A stretch of 64,000 nucleotides of DNA from Sphingobacterium daejeonense (GTDB taxonomy: Bacteria > Bacteroidota > Bacteroidia > Sphingobacteriales > Sphingobacteriaceae). The position numbers and the translations under genes were made by a program. Of the stretch, positions 1 through 8,026 are shown piece by piece. The stretch lies in contig NZ_LR590470.1 of NCBI RefSeq assembly GCF_901472535.1, positions 3,720,001 to 3,784,000 of the forward strand, given 5' to 3'. Numbering within the stretch: position 1 is the first letter of the stretch; every line of letters begins with the position of its first letter. The notes below the pieces were generated by a model, which saw nothing but the letters and a program-made list of their open reading frames with translations, searched no databases and had not been told where the DNA came from.

Positions 1-119
1 ATTTGCAAAGCGAGAGCCATCCTATAGATTTCAGAAAAGTTGAGCTTTATGATTTGGAATCCTATAAAGGAGATAAACAAAAATTAGATCAGGTCGTTAA
101 ATCAATCCTGAATAAATAA
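1..119 (+). CDS. C-terminal end of an unrecognised protein (partial)
   Basis: An open frame enters from the left edge and ends with TAA at 117-119, giving about 38 residues that end VVKSILNK. The tail is charged and helical-looking and shows no motif that I recognise. It is followed by a strong hairpin terminator, which supports a real gene end here. No function can be given. Confidence 0.5.
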   Translation, partial: LQSESHPIDFRKVELYDLESYKGDKQKLDQVVKSILNK

Positions 120-138
120 GAAATGTTTAATATAATAT

Positions 139-172
139 AAAAAGGCTAAGAATTTCTTCTTAGCCTTTTTTA
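139..172. terminator. Bidirectional intrinsic terminator
   Basis: An inverted repeat (AAAGGCTAAG / CTTAGCCTTT) is flanked by A and T runs on both sides. It lies between the plus-strand gene ending at 119 and the minus-strand rpsT ending at 266, so it can serve both. Confidence 0.8.
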
Positions 173-265
173 TTTTTGTTTGAAAACTATAAAACTCAAA
201 AGTCCACAAACAAGAAAAGGGATGTCGTTAAAACACCCCTAAAATATTTTTTAAAAAAGCTTAAA

Positions 266-520
266 TTACGCTAATTTATTAACGAATTTAGTCAATTTAG
301 ACTTGTTATTAGAAGCTTTTTTCTTGTGAATAACGTTTTTCTTAGCAAGACGATCAAGCATAGATACCACGCGTGGCAATAATTCTTTAGCTTCTTCTGC
401 TGTAGTAGTGTTACGTAATTTCTTGATTGCGTTACGTGTAGTTTTCGCTTGGTAACGGTTTCTTAGACGCTTCGCAGCGTTTGCTCTAATTCTTTTGATC
501 GACGATTTATGATTTGCCAT
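266..520 (-). CDS. rpsT: 30S ribosomal protein S20
   Basis: 84 residues, the usual length for bS20. The protein is very rich in Lys/Arg and starts [20 protein letters not shown], the typical S20 N-terminus that binds 16S rRNA in the small subunit body. It is monocistronic: its own promoter lies 50-80 nt upstream of the start, and the shared terminator at 139-172 lies downstream. Identification is by sequence resemblance and is very secure. Confidence 0.97.
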   Translation of the reverse strand: MANHKSSIKRIRANAAKRLRNRYQAKTTRNAIKKLRNTTTAEEAKELLPRVVSMLDRLAKKNVIHKKKASNNKSKLTKFVNKLA

Positions 521-570
521 TTCTCTTAGCTATATAATATTTTAAATCTTTTATACTTTATTTCGGACTG

Positions 571-601
571 CAAAAATAACACAGAAAATCTAATATTCAA
601 A
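571..601 (-). promoter_or_regulatory. Bacteroidota-type promoter of rpsT
   Basis: On the minus strand a TTTG (-33) is followed after 19 nt by TATTTTTG, matching the -7 consensus TAnnTTTG. It lies about 50 nt upstream of the rpsT start. Confidence 0.7.
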
Positions 602-626
602 ATCATTTTTAATTTTTCGAATTCCT

Positions 627-634
627 TATCTTTG
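627..634 (+). promoter_or_regulatory. -7 promoter element (TATCTTTG) next to the start codon
   Basis: A perfect TAnnTTTG lies with only four bases between it and the ATG at 639. Transcription would start at or just around the start codon, so the message is probably leaderless or nearly so. No clear -33 TTTG is visible. Confidence 0.6.
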
Positions 635-638
635 CAAG

Positions 639-1178
639 ATGCAGAAATTATCCATGGATCAGCTCAATCGAGTTGATGTAGACACATTCAAATCACAGGA
701 AAAAACACCCCTTGTCATTGTTCTTGACAATGTTAGAAGTATGCACAATGTGGGTTCGGCATTTCGAACTGCAGATGCCTTTGCTATAGACAAAATTGTC
801 CTTTGTGGAATTACAGCAACTCCACCGCACCGAGAAATAGAAAAAACAGCACTAGGGGCTACACAATCTGTTACTTGGGAATATGTCAAAGAAAGTGTTG
901 AGGCTGTAAAACAATTGAAAGAACAAGGTTATGAAGTTTATGCCATCGAACAAACCAACAACAGCATTTCCCTGGAAAAATTTCAACCATTGACCAACAA
1001 AAAGTATGCAGTTGTCTTTGGAAATGAAGTCCATGGCGTAGATGAGGAGATTATTGCATTAGCAGATGGCACCTTGGAAATACCTCAATTTGGAACAAAA
1101 CATTCGTTCAATGTTTCTGTTACTATAGGTATCGTCCTGTGGGATTTAATTAATAAAACTAAGTTTATTAAAAAATAA
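639..1178 (+). CDS. RNA methyltransferase, SpoU/TrmH family
   Basis: 179 residues. It carries the SpoU (SPOUT) motifs in order: motif 1 around residues 25-48 (VLDNVRSMHNVGSAFRTADA), motif 2 around 128-138 (VFGNEVHGVDEE) and motif 3 near the C-terminus (IPQFGTKHSFNVSVTIGIVL). These form the trefoil-knot SAM-binding site used for 2'-O-ribose methylation of tRNA or rRNA. The protein is short, a bare catalytic domain without an N-terminal RNA-binding extension, so the exact substrate nucleotide cannot be named. The start codon follows directly on a TAnnTTTG element. Confidence 0.9.
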   Translation: MQKLSMDQLNRVDVDTFKSQEKTPLVIVLDNVRSMHNVGSAFRTADAFAIDKIVLCGITATPPHREIEKTALGATQSVTWEYVKESVEAVKQLKEQGYEVYAIEQTNNSISLEKFQPLTNKKYAVVFGNEVHGVDEEIIALADGTLEIPQFGTKHSFNVSVTIGIVLWDLINKTKFIKK

Positions 1179-1222
1179 CAAAATACCTACCACTCTGATT
1201 TTTAGAAGTCAGTTCAAAATAG

Positions 1223-1230
1223 TAGATTTG
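1223..1230 (+). promoter_or_regulatory. -7 promoter element of sucD (TAGATTTG)
   Basis: A perfect TAnnTTTG lies 22 nt upstream of the sucD ATG, giving a short leader. No clear -33 element is seen. Confidence 0.55.
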
Positions 1231-1251
1231 CGTTGCAAAAAATAAGACAAA

Positions 1252-2124
1252 ATGAGTGTATTAGTTAATAAAGATTCCAAAGTAATCGTTCAAGGTTTTA
1301 CCGGAAACGAAGGTACTTATCATGCGTCTCAGATGATTGAGTACGGTACAAACGTAGTAGGTGGTGTTACTCCAGGTAAAGGTGGTCAAACACACTTAGA
1401 CCGCCCAGTATTCAATACAGTTCAAGATGCTGTAGATGCTACAGGCGCAAATGTTTCTATTATTTTTGTTCCACCTGCATTCGCTGCTGACGCAATCATG
1501 GAAGCTGCTGCCGCTGGTATCGCTTTGATTGTTTGTATTACTGAAGGTATACCTACTAAAGATATGATTCAAGTAAAATCTTACTTGAGCGACAAAAATT
1601 CACGCTTAATCGGACCTAACTGTCCTGGTATCATCACAGCAGAAGAAGCTAAAATCGGTATTATGCCAGGTTTCATCTTCAAAAAAGGATCTGTGGGTGT
1701 AGTTTCTAAATCAGGCACCCTGACTTATGAAGCAGTTGACCAAACTGTAAAAGCTGGATTAGGTATTACAACAGCTATCGGTATTGGTGGTGACCCGATC
1801 ATCGGAACTACAACTAAAGAAGCTGTGGAATTGTTGATGAACGACCCAGAAACTAAAGGTATCATCATGATCGGTGAAATCGGTGGTGGAATGGAAGCTG
1901 AAGCTGCTCGTTGGATCAAAGAAAACGGAACTAAACCTGTAGTAGGATTCATCGCTGGCCAAACAGCGCCTCCAGGACGCCGTATGGGACACGCTGGTGC
2001 TATCGTAGGTGGTGCTGACGATACTGCTGCCGCTAAAATGAAAATCATGGAAGAATGTGGTATCCGCGTAGTAGAATCTCCTGCTGAAATCGGAAAAGCA
2101 ATCGCTGAAGAATTAGCTAAATAA
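1252..2124 (+). CDS. sucD: Succinyl-CoA synthetase (ligase) alpha subunit
   Basis: 290 residues, the normal length. It catalyses the TCA-cycle step succinyl-CoA to succinate with substrate-level phosphorylation, as an alpha-beta complex in the cytosol. The N-terminal CoA-binding Rossmann domain shows [13 protein letters not shown], and the phosphorylated histidine (about residue 247) lies in [18 protein letters not shown]. The beta-subunit gene sucC is not adjacent: the upstream neighbour is a methyltransferase and downstream a bidirectional terminator separates it from a convergent operon. Codons are rich in GCT, ACT and GGT, unlike its neighbours, which fits high expression. Confidence 0.96.
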   Translation: MSVLVNKDSKVIVQGFTGNEGTYHASQMIEYGTNVVGGVTPGKGGQTHLDRPVFNTVQDAVDATGANVSIIFVPPAFAADAIMEAAAAGIALIVCITEGIPTKDMIQVKSYLSDKNSRLIGPNCPGIITAEEAKIGIMPGFIFKKGSVGVVSKSGTLTYEAVDQTVKAGLGITTAIGIGGDPIIGTTTKEAVELLMNDPETKGIIMIGEIGGGMEAEAARWIKENGTKPVVGFIAGQTAPPGRRMGHAGAIVGGADDTAAAKMKIMEECGIRVVESPAEIGKAIAEELAK

Positions 2125-2145
2125 TTCTTTCAACATTATTATATA

Positions 2146-2181
2146 AAGAAAGCCTGACTCAAAATGAGTCAGGCTTTTTCT
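2146..2181. terminator. Terminator between sucD and the DUF4252 operon
   Basis: A perfect 10-bp stem (AGCCTGACTC / GAGTCAGGCT) with a 5-nt loop is followed by a T run on the plus strand. The minus strand also ends in a T-rich tract, so it may serve both convergent units. Confidence 0.85.
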
Positions 2182-2203
2182 ATATTAACTAAACAACAAA
2201 CGT

Positions 2204-2749
2204 TTACGATTTTTCTACAACCTCAGTCTTCTTGTCTTTTTCGGACTGGGTTTGCTCATAATGCTCAATCAATTCATTTAACTCATTCAGATTTAAATCT
2301 GATTTCAAGTCCACAAATACATGATCATCCTCATCTGTAATTCCTAACATTACATTTTTTATCCTATCTCCTTTGGTCCTTGTATTGATCGAAATCTTTG
2401 AACCGTCACTGTAGATACTCATCAATTCTTCAAAATCGTTCTTTGCCAAGTAATTGCTGAACTTATCATATAATTGAGTCTGTCCATTTCCCGACACTGC
2501 CATCAATTTAATTTTTTTGATCTTTTTCAATGCCATTGCCAATACTGGATCATCCTCCTTCAATTCTTTGATCTCTCCGCGCAGGAAAGCTTTCATGAGT
2601 ATACCAGGAACTCTGATGGATACGATCTCAGCATCCTTAGGAAGATCAGCTCCTTTCGCAAAGTCCATGTTCGCCCCTCTTTTCACCATGCAACTTTGCA
2701 TGTTTATCAATAATATTGCTGCACAAATAATTCCGATTATACGTTTCAT
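2204..2749 (-). CDS. DUF4252 domain-containing lipoprotein
   Basis: 181 residues. The N-terminus is a lipoprotein signal with a Cys at residue 20 (LINMQSC), followed by an alpha/beta domain of the DUF4252 type found almost only in Bacteroidota. The function is unknown; the protein is predicted to be anchored in the envelope. It is the last gene of a minus-strand unit: ECF sigma factor, anti-sigma-like membrane protein, DUF4252, DUF4252. It is paralogous to the gene just upstream, with the same layout of a charged helix and short strands around KISI and a Ser-Asp-Gly-(Ser/Asn)-Lys turn. The C-terminus is a charged Lys/Glu tail. Confidence 0.8.
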   Translation of the reverse strand: MKRIIGIICAAILLINMQSCMVKRGANMDFAKGADLPKDAEIVSIRVPGILMKAFLRGEIKELKEDDPVLAMALKKIKKIKLMAVSGNGQTQLYDKFSNYLAKNDFEELMSIYSDGSKISINTRTKGDRIKNVMLGITDEDDHVFVDLKSDLNLNELNELIEHYEQTQSEKDKKTEVVEKS

Positions 2750-2777
2750 AATTTTATAGGTTTAATTCTTTGAATAC

Positions 2778-3272
2778 TTAGTTATTATTTACTAAAGTGT
2801 TGATGTCATCATATTTCAATGCTCCATCCAAGATCATAAAAACAGTCTCTTCTTCTGAGTTTATACTCAACAACAAGTTGCTTAAAAAGTCACCGTCAGT
2901 ATTTTCCGCCAAGAACCTGATTTTGTTTCCATCAGAATTTACAACCAACAGCTCCTCATAATTCAAATTCCCAATAGCGAAACTTACTTGATTCTGAATA
3001 TCTGACCCTGCATCTTCAAAAACTAGCATCTTGATAGAATTGATCTTGCTCAAAAGAGGCTTGATGGTCTCCACATCAGCATCGTTGATTTTCATTTTGT
3101 TCAACATTTTGAACATGGGCTTACCGATCTTAATAGAGGTGACACCTTTCTGTTCTTTATATTGTTCAAATATTTGGTCCAATTTGGAAATTTGCGCTTG
3201 TGCCATGCTCGCCACAAACAGGCTGATTATTAACATGAACGTTTTCATAGCTTTCATTTGTTTAAATTTCAA
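2778..3272 (-). CDS. DUF4252 domain-containing secreted protein
   Basis: 164 residues with an N-terminal signal peptide ending near MAQAQ. The best signal-peptide start is probably one of the internal Met codons (residue 6 or 9, about 3257 or 3248), because the first ATG overlaps the upstream gene. The mature part is a DUF4252 domain (strand-rich core, LVVNSDGNKI turn) and resembles the next gene downstream. The family has no known biochemical role. In this operon it may be an envelope sensor or target of the sigma/anti-sigma pair; that is inference from gene order. Confidence 0.78.
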   Translation of the reverse strand: MKFKQMKAMKTFMLIISLFVASMAQAQISKLDQIFEQYKEQKGVTSIKIGKPMFKMLNKMKINDADVETIKPLLSKINSIKMLVFEDAGSDIQNQVSFAIGNLNYEELLVVNSDGNKIRFLAENTDGDFLSNLLLSINSEEETVFMILDGALKYDDINTLVNNN

Positions 3273-3957
3273 TTTTTAGGTACTTAATGTTTTCAACTCC
3301 TTCCATTCCTTTTTTCAGATTTGATGTCGCCAGATGCAATGCTGTTTCAGTAACTTCTAATGCTTTCTCTTCATCATAGATTCTGACTCCATTGATCTCA
3401 ACATACAATTCATCTTCCAAGGCATGGGAAACTTTAACAGGCTCCTCCTTGTTGACTGTACGACCACTCATAGAAGCCATTTGAACCGTTTTCCGAGCAT
3501 CTTTTTTCGGAACGTATTTAGACACCTCTTTCTCTACAACAACCGCTTGTGGCTCCTCTTTTGGTCTTTCAACATCTAACGCCTGCGCACCAACTTCTTG
3601 GTGTGCAATCACAGGCGCAACATCATGCCCTACTTCTTTGCTCAATAAATCTGAATTCGAAACTCTGTTCTCAACCATTTGACGAATCACAAAGAATCCC
3701 ATTAATACTGCTGCAGCAATACTGGTAATCATAATAATCCTTCGAGAAATCGGAACAATCTTCTTTTTAGGAGATTCTTCTTCGACTTGTTCCAAAAAGG
3801 ATTCAAAACTCCAGTCCATCTTCTCCTCCGGTTCATTCAATGCACTGAAGAATTCATCTTCTTCTAGTGACTTCAACCGGCGTTCCTCCTCAATTGAAGT
3901 TTGACCTTCTAGGTACTTCATCCTCAGCTTATCCAATTCTTCTCTTTTCATAGTCAA
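3262..3957 (-). CDS. Anti-sigma-factor-like single-pass membrane protein
   Basis: 231 residues. The N-terminal about 65 residues are acidic and helical (EEERRLKSLEEDEFF), then one membrane segment at about 72-91 (IIMITSIAAAVLMGFFVI), then a periplasmic region with a Pro/Glu/Lys-rich linker. No catalytic motif is seen. The start overlaps the end of the ECF sigma gene by 29 nt, the usual arrangement of a sigma factor with its anti-sigma factor, so I infer that it binds and holds that sigma at the inner membrane. It lacks an obvious zinc-binding HxxxCxxC motif. Confidence 0.65.
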   Translation of the reverse strand: MTMKREELDKLRMKYLEGQTSIEEERRLKSLEEDEFFSALNEPEEKMDWSFESFLEQVEEESPKKKIVPISRRIIMITSIAAAVLMGFFVIRQMVENRVSNSDLLSKEVGHDVAPVIAHQEVGAQALDVERPKEEPQAVVVEKEVSKYVPKKDARKTVQMASMSGRTVNKEEPVKVSHALEDELYVEINGVRIYDEEKALEVTETALHLATSNLKKGMEGVENIKYLKIEI

Positions 3958-4435
3958 AAACCTTTGTTAAGTTTACTCTAACTGTCGTTCTGGCCCTTGA
4001 TAAATTAACCCGAACTGCATTTTCCTCCAGTCCTGCCATCTCAGCAATGTCTCCAATCTCGTACTCTTCGACATCCCGTAAATACATCACCAATCTCTGC
4101 TTTTCTGGAAGTTCATCGATCATCTTCAAGATTAACTCTTTAGTCAAGGAAGGGTACTTTTCAGCTTGAATATCGGGAGGCAATTGCTGAATGTACTTCG
4201 CTTGCCTGCCCATTTTATCAATCCTATTGTACGCCATGTTCCTAACCATTTGCATGGAAAAAGCTTCTATGTTCTTCAACTGTTCCAATTGACCTCGCTG
4301 CTCCCACAGTTTCAACATAACTTCTTGTACCAGATCGTAAGCGTCTTCCTGATGCTCCAAAAACCTATTTGCAAATCGGTAAAGCTTATCCTTAAGGATA
4401 AATACCGTATTTTTAAAGGTCTCTTGGTTCATCAT
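3929..4435 (-). CDS. RNA polymerase sigma-70 factor, ECF subfamily
   Basis: 168 residues, normal for an ECF sigma factor. Region 2 (about residues 12-70) has the core-binding and -10 recognition helices (LEHQEDAYDLVQEVMLKLWE). Region 4 (about 105-160) has ELPEKQRLVMYLRDVEEYE and an HTH (IGDIAEMAGLEENAVRVNLS). It is the first gene of an operon with a membrane anti-sigma-like protein and two DUF4252 proteins. The target promoters are unknown; autoregulation is common for this class, but no matching promoter was picked out upstream. Confidence 0.92.
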   Translation of the reverse strand: MMNQETFKNTVFILKDKLYRFANRFLEHQEDAYDLVQEVMLKLWEQRGQLEQLKNIEAFSMQMVRNMAYNRIDKMGRQAKYIQQLPPDIQAEKYPSLTKELILKMIDELPEKQRLVMYLRDVEEYEIGDIAEMAGLEENAVRVNLSRARTTVRVNLTKVFDYEKRRIG

Positions 4436-4542
4436 ATAATCGCTTATTTAATAACAAGACAGATTGCACTGCCAATCTATTACATAGAAATTTAAAAAAA
4501 AAATGAAATAATTCGTAAATACCTAAAAATCAACAAATAAAA

Positions 4543-4569
4543 ATAGCCAGATTTTAAAAACCTGGCTAT
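4543..4569 (-). terminator. Terminator of the DinB-like gene
   Basis: ATAGCCAG pairs with CTGGCTAT across a loop. On the minus strand the stem is followed by TTTTTATTTG, directly after the gene ending at 4590. Confidence 0.75.
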
Positions 4570-4589
4570 ATAATTAATAGAATTTCTAT

Positions 4590-5093
4590 TTATTTCTTCT
4601 CATCAGCTGATGGACCGTACATGCCTGGTACCGGGATATCCAACAAACGTAAATACACTGACAATTGACCGCGGTGATGGATCAAATGGTTATTAATAAC
4701 GAAACGCAAAGCAGCTAATTTCGGCATTTCTGCTACTACATAATTATCTACTCGCATTGTCCAATTTGTAAACCATTCTTCTTCAGGAAAAGTGTCTATC
4801 GTCTTTTCGTTTCTTTTGTATCCTTCATCCAATGCTGCTTTAAGTTCAGAAACTTGGGTAGGTTTAAGTGGTTTAAAATCTGTGGCAAGATTGAAATCAT
4901 TTTTTGTCAATGCGTCCGAAATCCAATTGTGCAAATCCACAATGTGACCCGCCAAACTTCCCAAGGACATAGATTTCTCATGCGGCCTGAAGGACAAATC
5001 CTCATCCTTCAAACGATCCAATATTCTTCTTGTATTATTAGTTTCACGCTCTAATTCAACTAAAAACCCTTCTTTAATGCTCATATCATTCAT
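4590..5093 (-). CDS. DinB family protein
   Basis: 167 residues, a four-helix-bundle protein of the DinB/YfiT superfamily. Candidate metal-ligand histidines are visible: one in SLAGHIVDLHNW (about residues 47-54) and a group in NNHLIHHRGQLSVYLRLL near 134-140. The superfamily includes thiol transferases and metal-dependent hydrolases, so a precise reaction cannot be assigned. It is a single gene with its own terminator, divergent from the CocE hydrolase at 5168. Confidence 0.85.
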   Translation of the reverse strand: MNDMSIKEGFLVELERETNNTRRILDRLKDEDLSFRPHEKSMSLGSLAGHIVDLHNWISDALTKNDFNLATDFKPLKPTQVSELKAALDEGYKRNEKTIDTFPEEEWFTNWTMRVDNYVVAEMPKLAALRFVINNHLIHHRGQLSVYLRLLDIPVPGMYGPSADEKK

Positions 5094-5167
5094 GTTTTTT
5101 GTTAATCGAAGTTATCAAAAAAAGCATAACTTTATCATGATTAATCTAAAATAAAAACCATATCCAA

Positions 5168-7051
5168 ATGAAAAGACTATTCATACTTTGTATCCTATTC
5201 ATTTTTTTTGCAGCACATAGTAATGGTCAAGATGCTAATGCTGATTATGTAAAGCAAAACTATGACAAAGTAGAACAATACATAACCATGCGCGATGGCA
5301 CTCGCTTGTTCACCTCAATTTACACCCCTAAAGATAAATCCAAAAAATATCCCATCTTGTTAAACCGCACACCTTATACCGTAGCTCCTTATGGTCAAGA
5401 CAAATTCAAAGCAAGTTTGGGCAACTTCCCTGAAATGATGAAAAAAGGCTACATTTTTGTTTATCAGGATGTCCGTGGCAAATGGATGAGCGAAGGAACA
5501 TTTGAGGATATCAGACCTACTAAAACTAAAGAGAACAAACAATCAATCGATGAAAGTACCGATACGTATGACACCATTGATTGGCTGGTCAAAAACTTGA
5601 AAGGTAATAATGGTAAGGTTGGGATGTATGGTATCTCCTATCCGGGTTTTTATTCAACTGCAGGTTTGATAGGAAGTCACCCTGCACTTAAAGCTGTTTC
5701 CCCACAAGCGCCAGTAACTGATTGGTTTATCGGAGATGATTTTCACCATGGAGGTGCACTTTTCTTGATGGATGCGTTCCGTTTCATGTATACATTTGAT
5801 GCGCCAAGACCAAATCCTATAACCAATGAGAAAGGACCCAAAGGTTTTGACCTTCCTTCCAAAAATTATGCAAAATTTTTTATGGACAACCCTACCCTTT
5901 CTGGGTTAAAAGATAAATACCTGAACCATACCGTCAAGTTTTGGGACAACTTAGCAAAACACAGTACATTGGATACCTTTTGGACAGCAAGAACGATTAC
6001 CAATCATTTGAATGATGTCAAACCAGCTGTAATGGTTGTCGGAGGATTATTTGATGCCGAAGATACCTATGGTGCATTTGAAACCTACAAACAGATTGAA
6101 AAAAGGAATAAAAAGAACAATTCAATCCTTGTTATGGGCCCTTGGTTCCATGGTGGTTGGGTTCGCTCGGAAGGAGATTCCTTTGGTGACATCAGATTCG
6201 GACAGAAAACAAGCTTGGATTACCAAAAGAAATTTGAAGAACCTTTCTTTGATTATTATCTAAAGGGGGAAGGTTCTTTTAATCCTGCTGAAGCAAATGT
6301 TTTCTTCTCAGGTTCCAATGAGTGGATTTCGTTTGATCAATGGCCGCCCAAAAATGCGGAAGAGGTTGATTTATTTTTAAATGGAAATGGGCAAATTTCC
6401 AAGTCCCCATTATCAGATTCTGAATCTTTCACAGAATATATTAGTGATCCCAATAAACCCGTACCTTTTCAAGAAGGGATAATCGAAAACAGAACTAGAG
6501 AATACATGGTTGCTGACCAGCGATTTGTCGCAAACAGACCTGATGTATTGGTGTTTGAAACAGAACCTCTAGAAGATGACCTCATATTATCAGGACCAAT
6601 CACTGCAGAATTAAATGTTTCTATGACTGGAACTGATGCAGATTTTATTGTAAAAATAATTGATGTATATCCGGATACGTCCGCTGCCACCTCCCCAATT
6701 GATGAAAAGATTGTAATGGCCAATTATCAAATGTTGGTCAGAGGAGAAATTCTACGTGGCAAATTCAGAAATAGCTTTAGTAATCCAGAACCCTTTAAAC
6801 CAAATGAAATCACTCCAGTTAAAATTACCCTACCGGATGTCGCCCATGTTTTTAAAAAAGGTCACAAATTTATGGTTCAAATACAACATACTTGGTTCCC
6901 TCTAGCTGATAGAAATCCTAATCAGTTTATGGACATCTATCAAGCTAAAAAAGAAGACTTTATTAAGAATACCCACAGATTGTATTTTGACAAAAACCAT
7001 CCAAGTAAGATAAAAGTAACGGTCCCTGAAATTGTCATCAACAAAAGGTAA
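5168..7051 (+). CDS. CocE/NonD family hydrolase (X-Pro dipeptidyl-peptidase/acylase type), secreted
   Basis: 627 residues with a signal peptide (cleavage near HSNGQ, residue 21). An alpha/beta-hydrolase domain of the S15/CocE type is followed by a C-terminal jelly-roll domain (about 440-620). The nucleophile is Ser157 in GMYGISYPGFYS, an acid candidate lies in GGLFDAEDTYG (about 295), and the histidine is in GPWFHGGW (about 327). The family hydrolyses ester or amide bonds (X-Pro peptides, glutaryl-cephalosporins, cocaine ester). The signal peptide places this one in the periplasm or outside. Its natural substrate is unknown; a peptidase role is plausible given the other secreted peptidases nearby. 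Confidence 0.9.
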   Translation: MKRLFILCILFIFFAAHSNGQDANADYVKQNYDKVEQYITMRDGTRLFTSIYTPKDKSKKYPILLNRTPYTVAPYGQDKFKASLGNFPEMMKKGYIFVYQDVRGKWMSEGTFEDIRPTKTKENKQSIDESTDTYDTIDWLVKNLKGNNGKVGMYGISYPGFYSTAGLIGSHPALKAVSPQAPVTDWFIGDDFHHGGALFLMDAFRFMYTFDAPRPNPITNEKGPKGFDLPSKNYAKFFMDNPTLSGLKDKYLNHTVKFWDNLAKHSTLDTFWTARTITNHLNDVKPAVMVVGGLFDAEDTYGAFETYKQIEKRNKKNNSILVMGPWFHGGWVRSEGDSFGDIRFGQKTSLDYQKKFEEPFFDYYLKGEGSFNPAEANVFFSGSNEWISFDQWPPKNAEEVDLFLNGNGQISKSPLSDSESFTEYISDPNKPVPFQEGIIENRTREYMVADQRFVANRPDVLVFETEPLEDDLILSGPITAELNVSMTGTDADFIVKIIDVYPDTSAATSPIDEKIVMANYQMLVRGEILRGKFRNSFSNPEPFKPNEITPVKITLPDVAHVFKKGHKFMVQIQHTWFPLADRNPNQFMDIYQAKKEDFIKNTHRLYFDKNHPSKIKVTVPEIVINKR

Positions 7052-7125
7052 ATTAAAATAATTGCATATTTTTTGTAACGATTTCAATCGAGCATATACT
7101 TACTATGTGATTAAAAACTATTAAT

Positions 7126-7974
7126 ATGAAAAAATACATTCTATCTGTATTTGCTATTTTGATGGCTATTGCAGTATTCGCACAAGACACCAATACTTTT
7201 TTATGGAAAGTTTCAGGAAATGGCTTAAAGAAAGATTCTTATGTTTTGGGAACATTACATATGGCATGTGGTCCTGATTTTAGAATTGATGATAAAATAA
7301 AGGAAGCTATCAAAGGGACTGATAGGATTGCCTTGGAATTAAACGCCAATAATCCTGAAACTGTGAAGGCTCTTCAGGCTAACATTGGTCCTGTCCCTGG
7401 TTTTTTTGATAATCTAGCACCAGAAAAAAAGAAATTGATTGATAGCGTTTTGACAGCTAAAAACTTAAACCCAGCTATGTTAGATCAAGTCGGCCCTGCT
7501 GTACTAGTTTCGTTGCTATCTATGCAGGCTTTCGAATGCCAGGATCCAGCAGCTATGAAATCTATGGAATTGGAATTATTAAAATTAGAGGGTGCTGAAG
7601 GTAAACCTGTAGATGAACTGGAAACAGCGGAATTCCAAATTAACTTAATGAACGAATTCTTTAAAGCTGAAGATTTATATACTTACTTGAGAGATATGGA
7701 TATCATGAAAGCGGAAACTAAAAAATTAGTCGCTGCTTACTTCAATAACCAACCTAAAGAGTTAGAAGACTTAATGGCTAAAACTTCAACCATGAGTCCG
7801 GAAAAAGAAGAATTGATGCTGACTAAGAGAAACAAAGAATGGTTGAATAAAATGCCTGAAATGATGAATAATAACTCCGTATTCTTTGCGGTAGGTGCTG
7901 CTCACTTATTGGGTAAAAATGGAGTTATACAATTATTGAAAGATAAAGGTTATACCGTAACTCCTGTGATATAA
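7126..7974 (+). CDS. TraB/GumN family protein
   Basis: 282 residues with a signal peptide (cleavage near VFAQD). The TraB/GumN signature includes LWKVSGNGLKKDSYVLGTLH at the N-terminus (GTLH motif), a central helical region, and the C-terminal FFAVGAAHLLGKNGVIQLL. Members are proposed to be metal-dependent proteases related to Tiki, using conserved GxLH and GAxH histidines; both are present here. The function in this organism is unknown. It ends at a bidirectional terminator facing putP. Confidence 0.85.
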   Translation: MKKYILSVFAILMAIAVFAQDTNTFLWKVSGNGLKKDSYVLGTLHMACGPDFRIDDKIKEAIKGTDRIALELNANNPETVKALQANIGPVPGFFDNLAPEKKKLIDSVLTAKNLNPAMLDQVGPAVLVSLLSMQAFECQDPAAMKSMELELLKLEGAEGKPVDELETAEFQINLMNEFFKAEDLYTYLRDMDIMKAETKKLVAAYFNNQPKELEDLMAKTSTMSPEKEELMLTKRNKEWLNKMPEMMNNNSVFFAVGAAHLLGKNGVIQLLKDKGYTVTPVI

Positions 7975-7991
7975 TTAAAATAAATTATAAA

Positions 7992-8022
7992 GAAATAGCC
8001 GCTAAAATTTAGCGGCTATTTC
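7992..8022. terminator. Bidirectional terminator between convergent genes
   Basis: A near-perfect 31-nt palindrome, GAAATAGCCGCTAAA paired with its complement, flanked by A/T tracts. It sits in the 52 nt between the TraB/GumN gene and putP. Confidence 0.85.
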
Positions 8023-8026
8023 TTTA

